64,000 nt of DNA from Termitomyces sp. T153 (Eukaryota; Basidiomycota; Agaricomycetes; Agaricales; Lyophyllaceae): the NCBI GenBank assembly GCA_018296165.2, contig JACKQL020000059.1, forward strand, positions 124,001-188,000, given 5' to 3'. Made by a program: the position numbers and the translations under genes. Below the pieces are notes generated by a model. The model made no database searches and was not told the DNA's origin. It worked only from the letters and a program-made list of their open reading frames with translations. Of the stretch, positions 22,394-34,904 are shown in pieces. Each line of letters starts with the position of its first letter. The first letter of the stretch is position 1.

Positions 22394-22762
22394 TGTCAGG
22401 GGAGTTCCATTTCTAACCTCTGTGACTGGTTCCAGCACCTCTGCAGCTTGTTTGACATCTCTGGGGCTTTTTCTAGAATCCTGGAGATCTCTGGAGAACT
22501 GTGGAGTTCTCTGTATTACCTCAGCAATCATTGCCCTAGGATTAGGAGCAGCTCCAGTCCTCTGTACAGTAGTTCCCATGCCTCTGCTGCCTGCTAATGT
22601 GCCATGCTGAGCAGTGGGGATCCTTAGACTTGTTCTCTTTGGATTCTCCTCTGCTAGGTGATTAGTTACTGATTGTATCATTGTCTACTCCACTAATATA
22701 CTTTGGATTCCCCTCTGCTAGCTGTGTGACTCCAATCTGCTGCTCTGGAGGTTGCCCTTACA
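22394..22762 (+). repeat. family B LTR (3' LTR of third copy)
   Basis: TGTCAGGGGAGTTCC ... GTTGCCCTTACA, 369 bp, preceded by the polypurine tract and matching the LTRs of B1 and B2. Confidence 0.8.
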
Positions 22763-24293
22763 GATACTAAGTCAATAGAATTAATTAAGGAAGAGCCAAG
22801 AGAAGAAGTAATGAGATTTGTATGCACAAGAATATCTCTATAACCTCTCTTGTTTTCCTAATTCTTGTTATTTATATAGGCAAGAGCCACCACTAGAGTC
22901 ATGAGGAACAGGCTCAAAAAATATGCCAGAAAAAAGCAATATTTTCTTTGGACCCAAAAATGACAGTCAATGAGTTGGACACAAAAGTTCATCTGGCTAG
23001 AAAGATCAACCTACTAACTACAAAAGGAACATACACTAGGGCAAGTACTACTCTTATTATTGACTTATGTTGGACAGTAACCATGCACATTGATAGTCTG
23101 GCCAAGAAAACAATGGACCTTACTTGTTTAGTAACCAAATCATTCTTGATACCAGCCACAATAATTTCTGTTTGCTCCAGGGAAAGGTGTTTGGCTCCAT
23201 AGGTTGGCAATATCAGGGCCTCTGATCCCCCTTCCATGCTTGGCATTAGTGTGTGTTTGTGTATATCCAATATCATCTGTAGTGATGGTGACCAATGGCT
23301 GATTTTACTGATCAGATTTGGTTCTGCCTTACTGAATATTCAAATGGCACATACCAAAAAAAAATTGAAACAACCAAGTGCCAAGTTCATTACAAGGAGG
23401 TCTTGATGCAGCTGGAGAATATAGTGAGTGATGTCCCATCTAATCCACAAACAGATCACCTTCAAGTGGGTTGACATTGTATATTTGACTCTAGAAATGT
23501 CATAATTACAGTAGATTGGTTGGAGAGTAGTAACAATAGTTTTGTTTGAACTTTTACTATTCATGATCTCAGGCATCATTGGAAGATTGAAAGTTAGTAT
23601 TTCACAATATTGAACACAGTAGTCATATCTTTGACTCCAGAAACATTGCTACTATAATTAACTAGCTGCAGGCTTTAAATACTGGTGACAATAATTTTGT
23701 CTGAACTTTTGCTACTTATAATCATTTGAACTTTTGCTACTTATAACTTATAATCTCAATACTGGTGACAATAATTTTGTTTGAACTTTTGCTACTTATA
23801 ATCTCAATACTGGTGACAATAATTTTGTTTGAACTTTTGCTACTTATAGTCTCATGCATAGTTTGGAGGCTTTGGATTGAGAATCAGTATTCAAAAATAT
23901 TTAACAGTAAATGACATGCATTAGTTCAGGCAATCAGGATTATTTCAAAGGCTCTTAATAATGCAAATAGAGGCTTTCCACATTACCAAATGGCTATCAA
24001 CTAGCTATGTGGTATCTTTAACTCTAGTATGTTACTACATCAATTGGCTTTCAGTCATATCTTTTACTCTAGGAAGGTTGTTACATATACTGGCTTTACA
24101 TCTTATCTTTAACTCTAAGAATATTATTACAACTCTTGACTGGCTCCAGATGAAAGATACTAGTGGCAATAGTTTTGTCTGAATTCCAATCAATGAAATG
24201 AAGCTTCTACTATTGTTAAGATAAACTGATTGTCATCCATCAAAGTATTATCCCAAAACAAAAGATAATTAAAAAAGTTGTGGATAAAAATGT
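22763..24293. other. AT-rich non-coding repeat DNA
   Basis: No gene can be supported. Loosely repeated units of about 100 bp run through 23460-24180 (ctttgactc.aga.. and caatagttttgt.tgaa motifs), with a tight tandem array inside (listed separately). Probably the 3' flank of the transposase gene that follows. Confidence 0.4.
23681..23851. repeat. 48-bp tandem repeat
   Basis: The unit actggtgacaataattttgt ... tgctacttataatctcaat recurs at 23681, 23761 and 23809, with one shortened unit between the first two. Confidence 0.85.
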
Positions 24294-25415
24294 TTAGCCA
24301 AAGCAAGAGCATGTATCCAAAGTAAAAGTATTGTTGGAATCATTTCCTGAGCCTGCATATGGAACCAATATTTGATCATTGAAAGAAAGCTGTTTACAAG
24401 TAAAGATAGAATAAGGAAGCTCTGGAATATGAATCTCATTCAAATGTTGTGGTCCTCTTCTGAAAGATGATTGTGAAGAAGAAGACTCATCTGCAGCCTG
24501 AGAGGTATTGTTGACAAAAGGCTGTAAAAGGCCTTCATCTGTAGTTTCTTCTGAGTCTAAACTGTAAGCCTCTAATTTCTCTTTAGATATCTGTTCTTCT
24601 CCTAGCTGGGAATTAGAAACTGGGATATGGTCTCAAGACAATGCCCTGCCTCTAATACCATGTACAATGGTATCAAAAGTGAACATGTCAAGAGGAGTTT
24701 GATTAGGACCATCATGAATTTGAATATGGTGATTGTTCTAAGGCTGAGCAAAGAATTCCAGTTGGGCATTGATAGTTCCAAGGAAAAGATAGTGAAGGAG
24801 CTAGAGATGATAGGAGTTGTTGACATTCAAACCATGCCATATTTCCAGACTGGTGAAAAAATTTGCCCAAGTACATCCAACTTGAGCAGTGATGTCCACT
24901 CAAAGATGCTCAATTCTCACATTGTGTACACTCCTAAGAAAGATGATTTATCTGATGATAAAAGAAAATAAAATAAAACAAATTACCTTCCCCAAAGATA
25001 GGACCCTCTATCTGCTCCAATGCTACAATGACATGGGTCCAGAAACAGAGTAAACATGACAGCAAATCCAAATCCTTTCAAAAATTCTTCTGACAGGATC
25101 AATCCTGATCAAGGATTGTTGAATGCAATGTTGAGAAACATTATGATGTAATCTTTTTAGCATGCCATAGAGGATAGCAATTCCTGCATGTCTGAAGTGC
25201 TCTCTAAGGCAGAGAATAAGACTATTGAGCTCTTCATCAGAAAGCATATAAATTGGTTCTGTGTAGGAAGTTATCACTTGAGGACCAGAAGGACTAGCAG
25301 AAGGACCAGCAGATGTTTCAGGCTCCAAGAAAGAACTTCCAAATATTCCTTCTTCCAAAGTAGGATCTAGTATATTACCATTCCCATTTTCTTCCACATC
25401 TCCTATATGATGCTG
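24294..25415 (-). pseudogene. rve-type (retroviral-integrase-like) transposase, C-terminal part
   Basis: This continues the gene whose 5' part is at 62772-63331; the two were one before the 37 kb nest inserted. Minus strand reads EEELN-type helix MLSDEELNSLILCLREHF, then RRIFERIWI, YSVSGPMSL. After a gap come RGSYLWGR, an intron-like break, and VRIEHLWVDITAQVGCTWA, NFFTSLEIWHGLNVNN, DGPNQTPLDMFTFD and a tail ending at 24294. This is the order of the agaricomycete integrase-core transposase family. The segment that normally lies between PMSLW and GADRGSYLWGR, which holds the first two catalytic Asp of the DDE core, is missing, so the gene was dead or became so. Stops add further damage. Confidence 0.65.
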
Positions 25416-25420
25416 TCTAT

Positions 25421-25788
25421 TATCAGTGGACTTCCATTTCTGACCTTTGTGGCTTGTTCCAGCCCCTTCACAGCTTGCTCAATGTCTCCTGGGCTTGTTC
25501 CAGAGCCCTGGAGATCTCTGGAGACCTGTGGGACTTTTTGTATTACCTCATCAATCACTTCCCTAGGGTTAGGAGTAGCATTGGTCTTCTGTATAGCCAT
25601 TGCCATGCCTCCACTGCCTGCTGATGCACCACACTGAGCAGCAGGGATCCTTAGACTTGTTCTCTTTGGATTCCCCTCTGCCAGGTGATTAGTTACTGTT
25701 GTATTGTTGTCTACTTGCCAATATACTTTGGATTCCCCTCTGCCAGCTGCATGACTCTGAGCCACCACTCCCAGAGGTTGCCCTTATA
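25421..25788 (+). repeat. B1 5' LTR
   Basis: TATCAGTGGACTTCC ... GTTGCCCTTATA. The family consensus ends TG..CA are changed to TA..TA by transitions. It contains AGACTTGTTCT at 25653-25663. Confidence 0.8.
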
Positions 25789-25801
25789 GCAGAACAAGTC
25801 T
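25653..25801 (+). promoter_or_regulatory. family B self-priming pair: LTR site and PBS
   Basis: AGACTTGTTCT in the LTR (25653-25663) is the exact 11-nt complement of AGAACAAGTCT (25791-25801), which lies 2 nt after the LTR end where a tRNA primer site is expected. Tf1/sushi elements prime reverse transcription with the folded 5' end of their own RNA in this way. The same pair, with one change, is in B2 (36585-36595 and 36709-36719). Confidence 0.65.
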
Positions 25802-25894
25802 CCTAAAACTGGTCTGGTAGCCCCTCATAGCTGCAAGGAACCTCTAAGCCTCTATCTGTCACCTCTCCACCAGGATCAAGCACCATGGAGTTCT

Positions 25895-26722
25895 ATGTCT
25901 CAGCTTGCCAACCCAGACACCCCCTTGGAAGCTCTGGCCTCACAGGACAAAGCCTGGACCCACCTGCTACACCTAGAAAACCAGGTGCAACTGACCACCT
26001 GCACAACCAAACTCTCTGCCTTCCATCAAACTACAGATCATATCTCCCAATTGTTCCAGGCACTGCTTGAGCACCTACCCCCTATCTCTGCACCTCCCCT
26101 GGTTGCAGAACCAACCCAAACTGCTCCTGTACTTGCTTCCACAGCTCTGCTGACTCTATGACCATGGATTCTGTGGCTCATGCTCCCACATGTGTACAAT
26201 GGTGCTTGTTCCTGTGGGGAATGTTTCCTCCAGTCCTGCTTTACCTACATCTACCTCAGCAGGGATGCCTTCAACTCTGACACACTAAAGATAGCCTGAA
26301 TACTGTTATACATGAAGACTGGACATGCCTCCACCTACACATTGCAAGTTTTTCTGATGCCCTGGAGGTGTTGGAAGTTTTTGGGACTGGGCTGCCTTTG
26401 AGAAGGACTTTCTGGTGGAGTTTTTCCTGCTTAACCCCACCAAAACTGCCACCTTGACACTACATGACAGGGAGCAATATGGGCAAGGGAAGCAAACACT
26501 GGATGAGTACATCAACTCCTTCCAGGCACTGGTCAAGCAAGCCACCTACTCCAATGGCCTTCAGCTATGCCTCATGTTTTGGAATGGCCTGCACCTCATG
26601 CCAATAGAACACATTAACATCCTTGCAGAGGGCTGCCTGGACAACAAGAGGATAGCTTCATCATACAAGGTAGCCTGGAATCAGTGGCAGCTCATGGAGA
26701 TTTGATGGGAGCTCTGCCATAT
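25895..26722 (+). pseudogene. B1 gag, 5' part
   Basis: ATG at 25895 (MSQLANPDTPLEALASQDKA). A coiled N-terminal part, then capsid-like segments (FNSDTLKIA, KTATLTLHDREQYGQG, TLDEYINSFQALVKQATYSN, SSYKVAWNQWQLMEI). It is broken by stops and cut at 26727 by the A-plus insertion; the 3' part is at 60108-60485. Confidence 0.7.
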
Positions 26723-26727
26723 ACATC

Positions 26728-27872
26728 TGTCACAACCCACTCCCTGGACCTCCAACCTTGTTTCCAGCCACCCAGCTGCCCCAGAGTTAATCCTGACACC
26801 CCTTCAAACACCCCCAACTTTTGTCAATTCACAATGCCCACTCTGAGTAACTCCGACACTTCTTTACACCTTCTTCACAGCCATCAATGCCTCCCCTGAC
26901 TCTCCTAAGCCCCTGGGACCCTCTCCCACTGTTCCTGACTTCAGCATATATCACCAGCTCATCACCTTGGTTTACCCAACCAACTCTGGAGCATCACAAC
27001 CCAACACTAGAGCATCACAACAACTCTAGGACAGGCTGCATCCTTGGCTGATCACATCAGAATATCATTGTGGCCTGTCTCCTGATCACAACTGGCACCT
27101 GTCAACTTTGTGCAGCTTCAATAAGCCCTGCCACCAGTGCTATCCTCCAGATTTCTCCAGTAGTCAGTATATAAGTTGTAGAGTAGCACCTTATAATCCA
27201 GTCTTGATATTGCTTAACATTACCTATGGTCTGATTGTTTCCATCTTGTGTTTTGTGTTCTGTGTTACATTTTCCTCTCTCTTAGTCTCCCAGTCTTATC
27301 TCAGTCTCTCAGTCTTGTCTTGTCTTTATCTCTGTCATTGTTTTGTTATCATCTTGTATCTCCACTTGAATCTATCTTTGTTCTCATCTCAATCTCATCT
27401 TAATTCCATCTCATCTTGTTTGACTCCATTTCCTTTATTGTGTTCAAGTCCTTTCAACCCTAACACCAATTACAAACTCTGCACTTATAATTATGAACCT
27501 CAAACATTCTTTAAACCAACTCCAGACCTTGCCTATTTGCTCAGTCTCAAAACCCATCAACTTCCATTGATTCCCCATCAAAATCTGGCCTCACTCTCAT
27601 CACTTGTGTAGCCTCTGCTTACCTCACACTTCCAATACTTGAAGGGGTGTCAGGTACAAGTCTGAAAGTGAGTCAGACCCCTTTGTTGTATCTAATCTTA
27701 GACTTCCCTGGACTACTCCAGACTTGTTTGGACCACTCCCCCTTGCTTATTCTCACAAGTCTCTGAAGTCTAGACCCTCTCCAAATGCCAAGTTATTAGT
27801 GCAGGACATCATGTCCACCTAGTAAGGACTCACCCAGTGTAGCTGAGCCCCCATGGTCAGCAGAACCTGATA
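26728..27872 (+). repeat. A-plus 5' LTR
   Basis: TGTCACAACCC ... CAGAACCTGATA, 1145 bp, TATATAAG at 27168-27175. It contains pyrimidine-rich repeats of tctcagtct type at about 27275-27330. Confidence 0.8.
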
Positions 27873-27886
27873 TAAAATCAAGACTC
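27168..27886 (+). promoter_or_regulatory. family A promoter and self-priming pair
   Basis: TATATAAG (27168-27175) is followed 32 nt later by AGTCTTGATATT (27200-27211), a plausible transcript start. Just after the LTR (27875-27886) lies AAAATCAAGACT, complementary to it at 11 of 12 positions. In the minus-strand copies (20628-20641 and about 46448-46460) the complement is perfect over 12 nt (AATATCAAGACT). This is the Tf1-like self-priming layout; no TGG-type tRNA site is present. Confidence 0.7.
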
Positions 27887-30800
27887 TCCCTTACCCCATT
27901 TGTGATGTCTGCAATTAACTCCACATACACTCCCACCAGAACTCTCAATGTCTATGGTTGGCCTGTGCCTGAGACCCATTAAGATTTGTTTTGCCTTGCC
28001 CAGTTTGCCAAGGCACATTGAATTGCAGATCTGATGCCAAATGTCCTCTCTACTCTAGTCACACCTCCACACAATGGCTCTCTCCATGGACACCCTCTCT
28101 GCTCAACTCCAATCACATCACTTCTACACCACCCTCTCCTGCACCCCCTACACCTCCCCCACCTCATCTGCCAGCTCCGCCTCCTACTAAAGGATGACTA
28201 TGACATCTCCAACCAACCAATCCCAGCAATAAGTCAATCTATTGCTCAATGACTTCTCCAGTGCCTCACCCACACCATCTCCCCCCCTCCCAACAATGAT
28301 GCAAACCCCCACTAGAGACAATCACTTGCTGTATAAGAACAAGTTGCTTCACCCACCAATAAACAATGATGAGACCTCTGACCACCAACCCCCTAGTTCC
28401 CCCACCTCCAAACCTACTGGCCCTATCCCACCCCAACTGGAATAACTGTACAATTGAAGACCAACCTCCTCCCAATGCCACACCTTCCCCAAGAAACTGC
28501 ACCAACACTCCCAAGCTAACTCACAGCTCCATCAAAATCTGCATGTCACTAATATCTGACCCAATGATTCTCTGATGGTGCCTCCTCCACTCACAATCAA
28601 AGGAGCAAACCTCTGATGCTTTGCCAGTAAACCATCCCACCTCCATGCCACACTCCCAACCAACTCCAAGGATGTCAACTCTCTGAAGCAAGCTCCACCA
28701 TCATTGGAATCAAATCCTGATCCAACAACTCCTCTTCCTCCAAGAATAAATCAAGGTTCTGAGACCAGTGCCCTGCTCCCAACCCCAAAACAAACCTCCA
28801 GAATCAGCTAGGACTCTCTGGTTACCCAGCCATCAGCCCTGCCCAACATCTGACTGAACAAACTCTGCAACAAAGTCTCCAAGCACAGATACAACCCCCT
28901 TTACCTCTCTCTCTAGCTCCCCAGGGCCCTGATGCCTCCAACCCAACTCCAGCAACTCTGGAACAAGCCAAAAGAATTCCCAAACCTCAAGATGGCCAAA
29001 AAAGAAAGGAAAATGCACTTCTGCCCCCAGCCTCCTTGAAATGCACTCTGAAGATGCCCCCAACAAACTCTAGAAGTCAATGTGAGAACTATGGTACTCT
29101 GACTCACAATGCTAGACAATTCTGGACTCCTTTGCTGTTACTTTGACACCCCCTCCCAATTGATCTGGAGCCCCTGGCATCAAGAGGCTCAATGCCACCT
29201 CCCTCTGCATGCACTTCACAAGATGGGACTTCTGTCCTTAAACTACCAAATTATGCCACTCTTAGCAAAAGAACAACCAAGCACAGAAGTTACCCTGCCA
29301 GAGCAGACTATAGTAAAAAGAGAATTCTGTATGAAGTAGTTCCCCCAGAGTATCACAAACTTGCTGACATGTTCTCTGAAAGAAGCAAAGAAATCCAAGT
29401 ATCTAAATCACATCCCTGCCTCCTTGAATGCCCTACAAAGCCTTTCTTGACACCTCAAGAAATCAATATAAAGGCCCAAGGCACCTTGATCTACCACTCC
29501 AGGCCACCCCAGACCCCTCCACACAACTCCAGACCCTGGCAACACAGCTCTGGAACCCCCATCTTGACTCCAACATCCATCTAGAGAGCCTCCAACACCA
29601 ACCCATCAATGCTGCCCTCATAGTATGCACTCTGCCAGCCCAAGTCCTCAATTACTGACCTCAAACCCCTTTATCCTTGCCAGAAAAGATGTTTATATGC
29701 AGGGACCACACTGCCAGAGCAACAGGAGAACAAACTCCATATGAAGTAGTCTCTCTGGAGTGTCATAAGTTTGCTGATATATTCTCTAAGAAAAGAGTGA
29801 CATTCCCTGCTACCACTCACCACCAAGTCAAAATTGAGAAAATGCTACCATCATCTCCACCTATCAACAAGTAAGGACATCATGCACCCCAACCTCTGCC
29901 ACTGGAGTCACAACTCTGCCATCATCTTTCCCCACCCCTCTGACAAGATTGATTACCCAGTGAAAAAACAAACTCCAGCCACTCAAAGTAATTTCCCCCA
30001 AGCTTGGCAATGCACTATGCAACCCAATCACATCTGCTGGAGATTCAGCCTGGATGCCAAGAAAAACAAATGGCTTCTCCAACTCTGCCCTAACAATCAA
30101 GGGATCAACAATGCCCTCCAAAAGAAATGGTACCCCCTTCATCTAATCAGAAATCTTGTTGATTACTCTGCAGTGCCAAGAACTACCTCTCCTCCATCTA
30201 CAATGACCTCTAGACTGCTCCTGAGCATGAATGGAAGATTGCCCCCACACCCACCATGGCTCTCTTTGAGTCTTAGTGATGCACATGCACAACCAACTTC
30301 CCCACCACCCCTCAGCATTCATGGACAACCACCTCTTCAACATGAGCAATATTTCTGCATGTCTGGACAATGGTCTGACCCACTCAAGCTCTTGGGGAAC
30401 AACTTGAACACATCTGCCACATTCAAGAACAACTCTGAGGACCCCCACCAAGTCTTCTATAACTCCACCACTTGCCTGCTCACAGACCCAAGAACCTCTC
30501 CAAAGAGCAGTCTTGGCCCCCATGACCTCATGGTCAACTTAAGGAGCCTCAACACCCCTGCCAGACAACTAGTAGATGCCTAAGGAAGCCTCTAGGGCTG
30601 AGCAGCATGAACTCTGCCACTCTGTAGTAATGTCCACTAAATGTTTGCATGTCATGCTAATTTAAATAAGGAGGTAAACTCCACTCTGGATCCCCCTCTT
30701 TGCCCAGCACAACCCCTGCCACAACCCCATCAATGGGCCAACCCCCCAGCCCACCTCTTACATTGCCTCTGGATCTCTGGTTCTTACTCTGGGAAGAACA

Positions 30801-33175
30801 GACCAATGAAACACACTCCTGAACCCTTTTTTCCCACTCAGCACCATCTCTGAAGACAACTCCATTAACAAGCCAACAACTGACTAGCCCCCACACTAAC
30901 CTTGGACCATTGGCTCCTACTCTGAAAGAAGACCTAACCCTCCAAGCTCATCCCCAGACTAACCCCACCCATGCTCCACAACCCCCAAAAGAACTCCACC
31001 AACAAGCCAGTGCCCCACCAACCCTCACACTACCTCCAGTCTGCTGGCTTCACCCTGAAAAAGGATGAAACTGCTGCTGGACCTCCAATACAATGCTGGA
31101 CCCCCCTAATACAATCCTTAACACGACCCTGCCAATAAACCAGCAGCCAACCTGCCCCTTATGCTGCCTCTGGACCACCCATTTCTACCCCCAGGGAGAG
31201 CAAACTCATGGGATGGCAACTCAGAACTCCTCCCTCACTTAATACAGCAGCCAGAACAACTCTACCAAGAATCTGCCCCAACTGACACTTGTAACACAGG
31301 AATCTAATAACCTACTTACACTTGCACCAAACCCAAACTCCCAACTCCTACCCTAGGGAAGGCAACCCAAGAACTCATCCTCACTCTACACCTCAACCAG
31401 AAGCAACTCTGCCAAGAAGAACCTCCACCAACTAACCTCCATGCTGTCTCTGGACTGCTAGCCCCTACTATTAGAAGGATGAACCCATGCCCTGGACTCA
31501 GAACACACTTGTCGCACCAAACTCCAGCAGCACCACAAGCTCCAAGGATGCCAGAAATACATAAGACTTCCCTACCTATCTCTGGACTTACCTTTGGCCA
31601 GAAACAAGAAGAAATGTTATGTAGCTGGCCCAGAACTTGCAAACCCCAATCCCAGACCAAAGAAATCCATCAAGACTGATCACCTTGGACCCTGCTGCCT
31701 CATCATCAATACTCCAGAGCACAGAAAACCCCCAACCAAGCATGCCTCACCACCAACACTCCAGAGCACAGCAAAACCCCAACCAAGCACATCCTCAACA
31801 AAACACAATACTCTGGAGCACAGCCAATGGCTAACCAAATATGTATCCAACAAAACACAATACTCTGGAGCACAGCCAATGGCTAACCAAATATGTATCC
31901 AACAAAACACAATACTCTAGAGTTCAACAAACCCCTACCCAAGCATGCTTCTGCCAAAACAAAAGCCTCTGGGCACCTTCTGCCCTTAAAATCATTCACC
32001 AACCCCTCACACTTGGAGGTTGGGAGATCACAAGAATAAGCAAACCAAACTTTGAGAAAGTATCTCCCCCCCTATGCTAATCCAACCAATAGCATAGCTG
32101 GCATGTAAAACAGTCCCCTGCTGAGTCCACTATAATGGCAGCCCCACTCCTGGAGCCCCCTCTGCTATACTGTCAAGGACTCCAATCTCCAGCCTACCCC
32201 ACCCCCCCTCAAGGATGACCTTTCCTCCATCACCCCCACTGTTGTTTGAAAGGACCTCTGCTCCCTCTGCCAGCTGCAATGGAATAAAACCAAAGTTGCT
32301 AGAGACCTCCACCCCCTCCACCTGCTGCATTGGAACAAAACCAAAGCTACCACCAAGCATACTTAAAGTCCAGAGATCCACTCTCAAGCCCAACCCTAAA
32401 TGCTCAATGTAACCCCAGACCTGAGAAAACCCACTCATAACCTCAGTCTGACCCCCCAAGAAACATGTCCCAGGTCAATGCCCCACCCATTGACTCCCTC
32501 AAAACATGTCAGAGCCCCACAGAAACCCCCCAGCACCCCTGCCAAACTCTGGGAACCCCACCTGCAATGCTCTGTCAAGCTTTAGCAACCTTGGAACTAG
32601 TTGACACAGATGGCATTAGTGGGCATAACCCCTGCCTCTAGATTTACTAGGGATTCAACTCCCATGAGTAACCCCAGCATGTCTTTCACTCTTTACTTTC
32701 CCTCACATGACCTAAGACTGAGTACTTCCTCCAGAAAGTTAAGGTTTTATATACAAACTAAATTACAGCATGGTACAACAAAAGAAAAAAACAGTGACAA
32801 TGGACAACAGGTAAAGATGGCTTGAGCCCTGGACCATCTCACTCCCTTCTCCCCTCTGGAGCTCCCCTCCTCACTCCCTCAATTCCCAGATCACCTCCAT
32901 CCATGCCCTCACTATAGCTAGAACCTCTGTGAGCCCAAGCAACTCCTTCCTCACATCTGCTACCACCTCCCACTATAACCCTGGGGCCACTGCATTATGC
33001 TGCTGGTGCCCCACCAAAAACTGCCCCATCCTCACCACCCTCTGGTCTAACTCTAGAGGATGGTCCATGAGCATCTGTGCCAACATATCCTGGATCAACA
33101 CAAACATGGCAGAGGCCTCATCCATGAGGACCCAGTGCTTCTAATTAGCAGAGGTCAGGAAGAAGGGAAAGACAC
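27873..33175 (+). other. A-plus internal region, decayed and mostly non-coding
   Basis: Begins with ATGTCTGCAATTAACTCC (27907), homologous to the gag start of the truncated A element (MSAINSTYTPTRTLNVYGWP). After that, frames are short, Pro/Thr/Asn-rich and stop-laden. Fragments YEVVPPEYHKLADMFS (29330-29380) and YEVVSLECHKFADIFSKK (29740-29790) resemble the spacer before a gypsy RT. The block at 31545-31605 (GLTFGQ) is well kept in the minus A copy at 44490-44545. The internal region is thus conserved without a long ORF. Confidence 0.55.
31801..31920. repeat. 52-bp tandem repeat
   Basis: aaacacaatactctggagca ... ccaaatatgtatccaac repeats at 31801, 31853 and, partly, 31905. Confidence 0.85.
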
Positions 33176-34379
33176 TTACACAAGATTACCATGCACTCTG
33201 AGGCTGCCTAGTTTACCAACCACTCCTCCTGCTGCCTTCCAGCCTTCACCTCCACTCACAACAAACCCCCTTTCAGCAGATCCCACCATCCCTCTGCCTC
33301 CTCCACAGATTGCACCTCCAACTGTGTCAGTCATTCCTGCAAGCCCTGCACTTCCAATGCCCTTGCCATAGCTGTCTGCACTGCTGTGTTGTAATTCTGC
33401 CACAGCACATCCCTCTCCCTTCATGCTGTGTCTTGGTCCTCTCCCACCCTTCAGAGCTCTCTCTCTTGTGCTGTTAACATCCTCAACAATGCTTCCACCT
33501 GTCAACAAAGGAACATTTTGGTAATTGAGAGCATAGGCTCAGAAGAATTTGATGGATGACCTATCAGCACACTCAAGCTGGAAGAGTACACATGAGGCCC
33601 AGGGGGGCCTGCCATCAATTTCTGGCCCTGCAACCACTTGCTGGGCCCCACCTCCAGCAGCAGGGAGGCCCTCCACTTCCCCTTGCCACATGATGTCAGA
33701 ATCCCCTCCCTCCACCCACCCCACAGAGGCTCCATCTTCTCTGCCAGCTGCCTCATGCCTCCCTTGCCCTCCAAATCCAAGCCTCAGCCAGACACCTTAG
33801 CCTTTCAAGTCTCACCCAACTGCCCCCTCACCCAGCTCTCCTACTCCTGCTCTGCAGCAATGCAGGCTGCATGCCAGTCCAACAAAATTGAGCATTTCTC
33901 ATGTCTTACATGGTATGGGAGGCAGACTGAAGTGTCATGGTGAGACTCCACAGAAGGTTTGTCAAACTTGCATGGTTTCTCCCACCAGGCACAGAGAGTG
34001 CACTGGAATGACAGATCAGCAAACACTGCAAGGTGAACTGAGGATTTGATGGAGCCTTGTTCTGGCACTACTCTCAGGTTGGAGGACCCCATGCCCACCC
34101 CAGCACCCCTGCAAATATCTCTAGCATTACCTGTACCTAGAGAATTCTCTGGGCCAAATGACCTGAACATCCCCTGCTGGGCCTTAAAGAACAACTTGTA
34201 GCTGCATGGCCAGAGGCTTCCAACCTCCCCACACATGAAGACTCCCCAGAGGACCCCACCACTGCCATGGACAACTCTACCATACTCAATCAGCCACCTC
34301 AAAAGAACAGGGTGATTACACTCACAACTGCAATACATTGCACTTATTCTCCATCAGTCTTGACATCGATCAAATTTCT
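33176..34379 (-). pseudogene. Cys-cluster ORF antisense to family A, 3' part
   Basis: Minus strand, opposite to the A-plus element. Around 34000-33900 it reads CTLCAWWEKPCKF ... CLPYHVRHEKC, matching the cluster at 17136-17250 with one Cys changed to Tyr. Before it are VGSLWPCSYKLFFKAQQGM and FRSFGPENSLGTGNARDI; after it a low-complexity region, GPPGPHVYSSSLSVL, and a Gly-rich tail. The 5' continuation lies at 58638-58836, across the insertion of the level 3 LTR. Confidence 0.5.
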
Positions 34380-34904
34380 CCTGCTGTCACAACCTGTTCC
34401 CATAACCCTGGACCTTGTTTCCAGCCACCTTGCTTCCCTGAAGTTTATCCCCATCTCCCCCTTCAACTTCCCCAACCTTTGCCCACCTATGGCACCCACT
34501 CCAGATAACTCTGACACTTCCCTAGCAAACCATGACAGTGCCCTAGCTAACTCCAACACCTTCCCTGCAGCCATTGATGCTTCCCCTGACTTTTCTGAGC
34601 CCCTGGGACCCTCCCCCACTGTTCCTGACTCTGGCTTATGCCACCAACTCATCTCCCTAGTTTGCTCAACCAACCCCAGAGCATCACAACAACCCTGGGA
34701 CAGCCTGCATCCTCAACTGATCCTATCAGAATATTACTATGACCCATTTCCTAATCACAACCAACACATGTCAACTCTGCACAGCTCTGATGAGCCCTGC
34801 CACCACACCTGCTGTTCCCCAGAGTTCTCCAGTAGTCAGTATATAAGTAGTAGAGTAGCACCTTGTACTCTAGTCTTGATATTACCTACCTACCTGCTTA
34901 ATGT

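Noticed and set aside
21682..22767. GTATC beside the A LTR and GATAC beside the B LTR as one inverted target duplication
   Set aside because: GTATC here is part of the B integrase coding sequence, so the complement match is most easily chance.
23681..23851. CRISPR-like array
   Set aside because: Units are adjacent without unique spacers and the DNA is eukaryotic.
27288..27620. 167-aa frame in the A-plus LTR as a membrane protein
   Set aside because: Hydrophobic Leu/Ser/Cys composition comes from tctcagtct-type pyrimidine repeats; the same frame appears in every LTR copy with different breaks.
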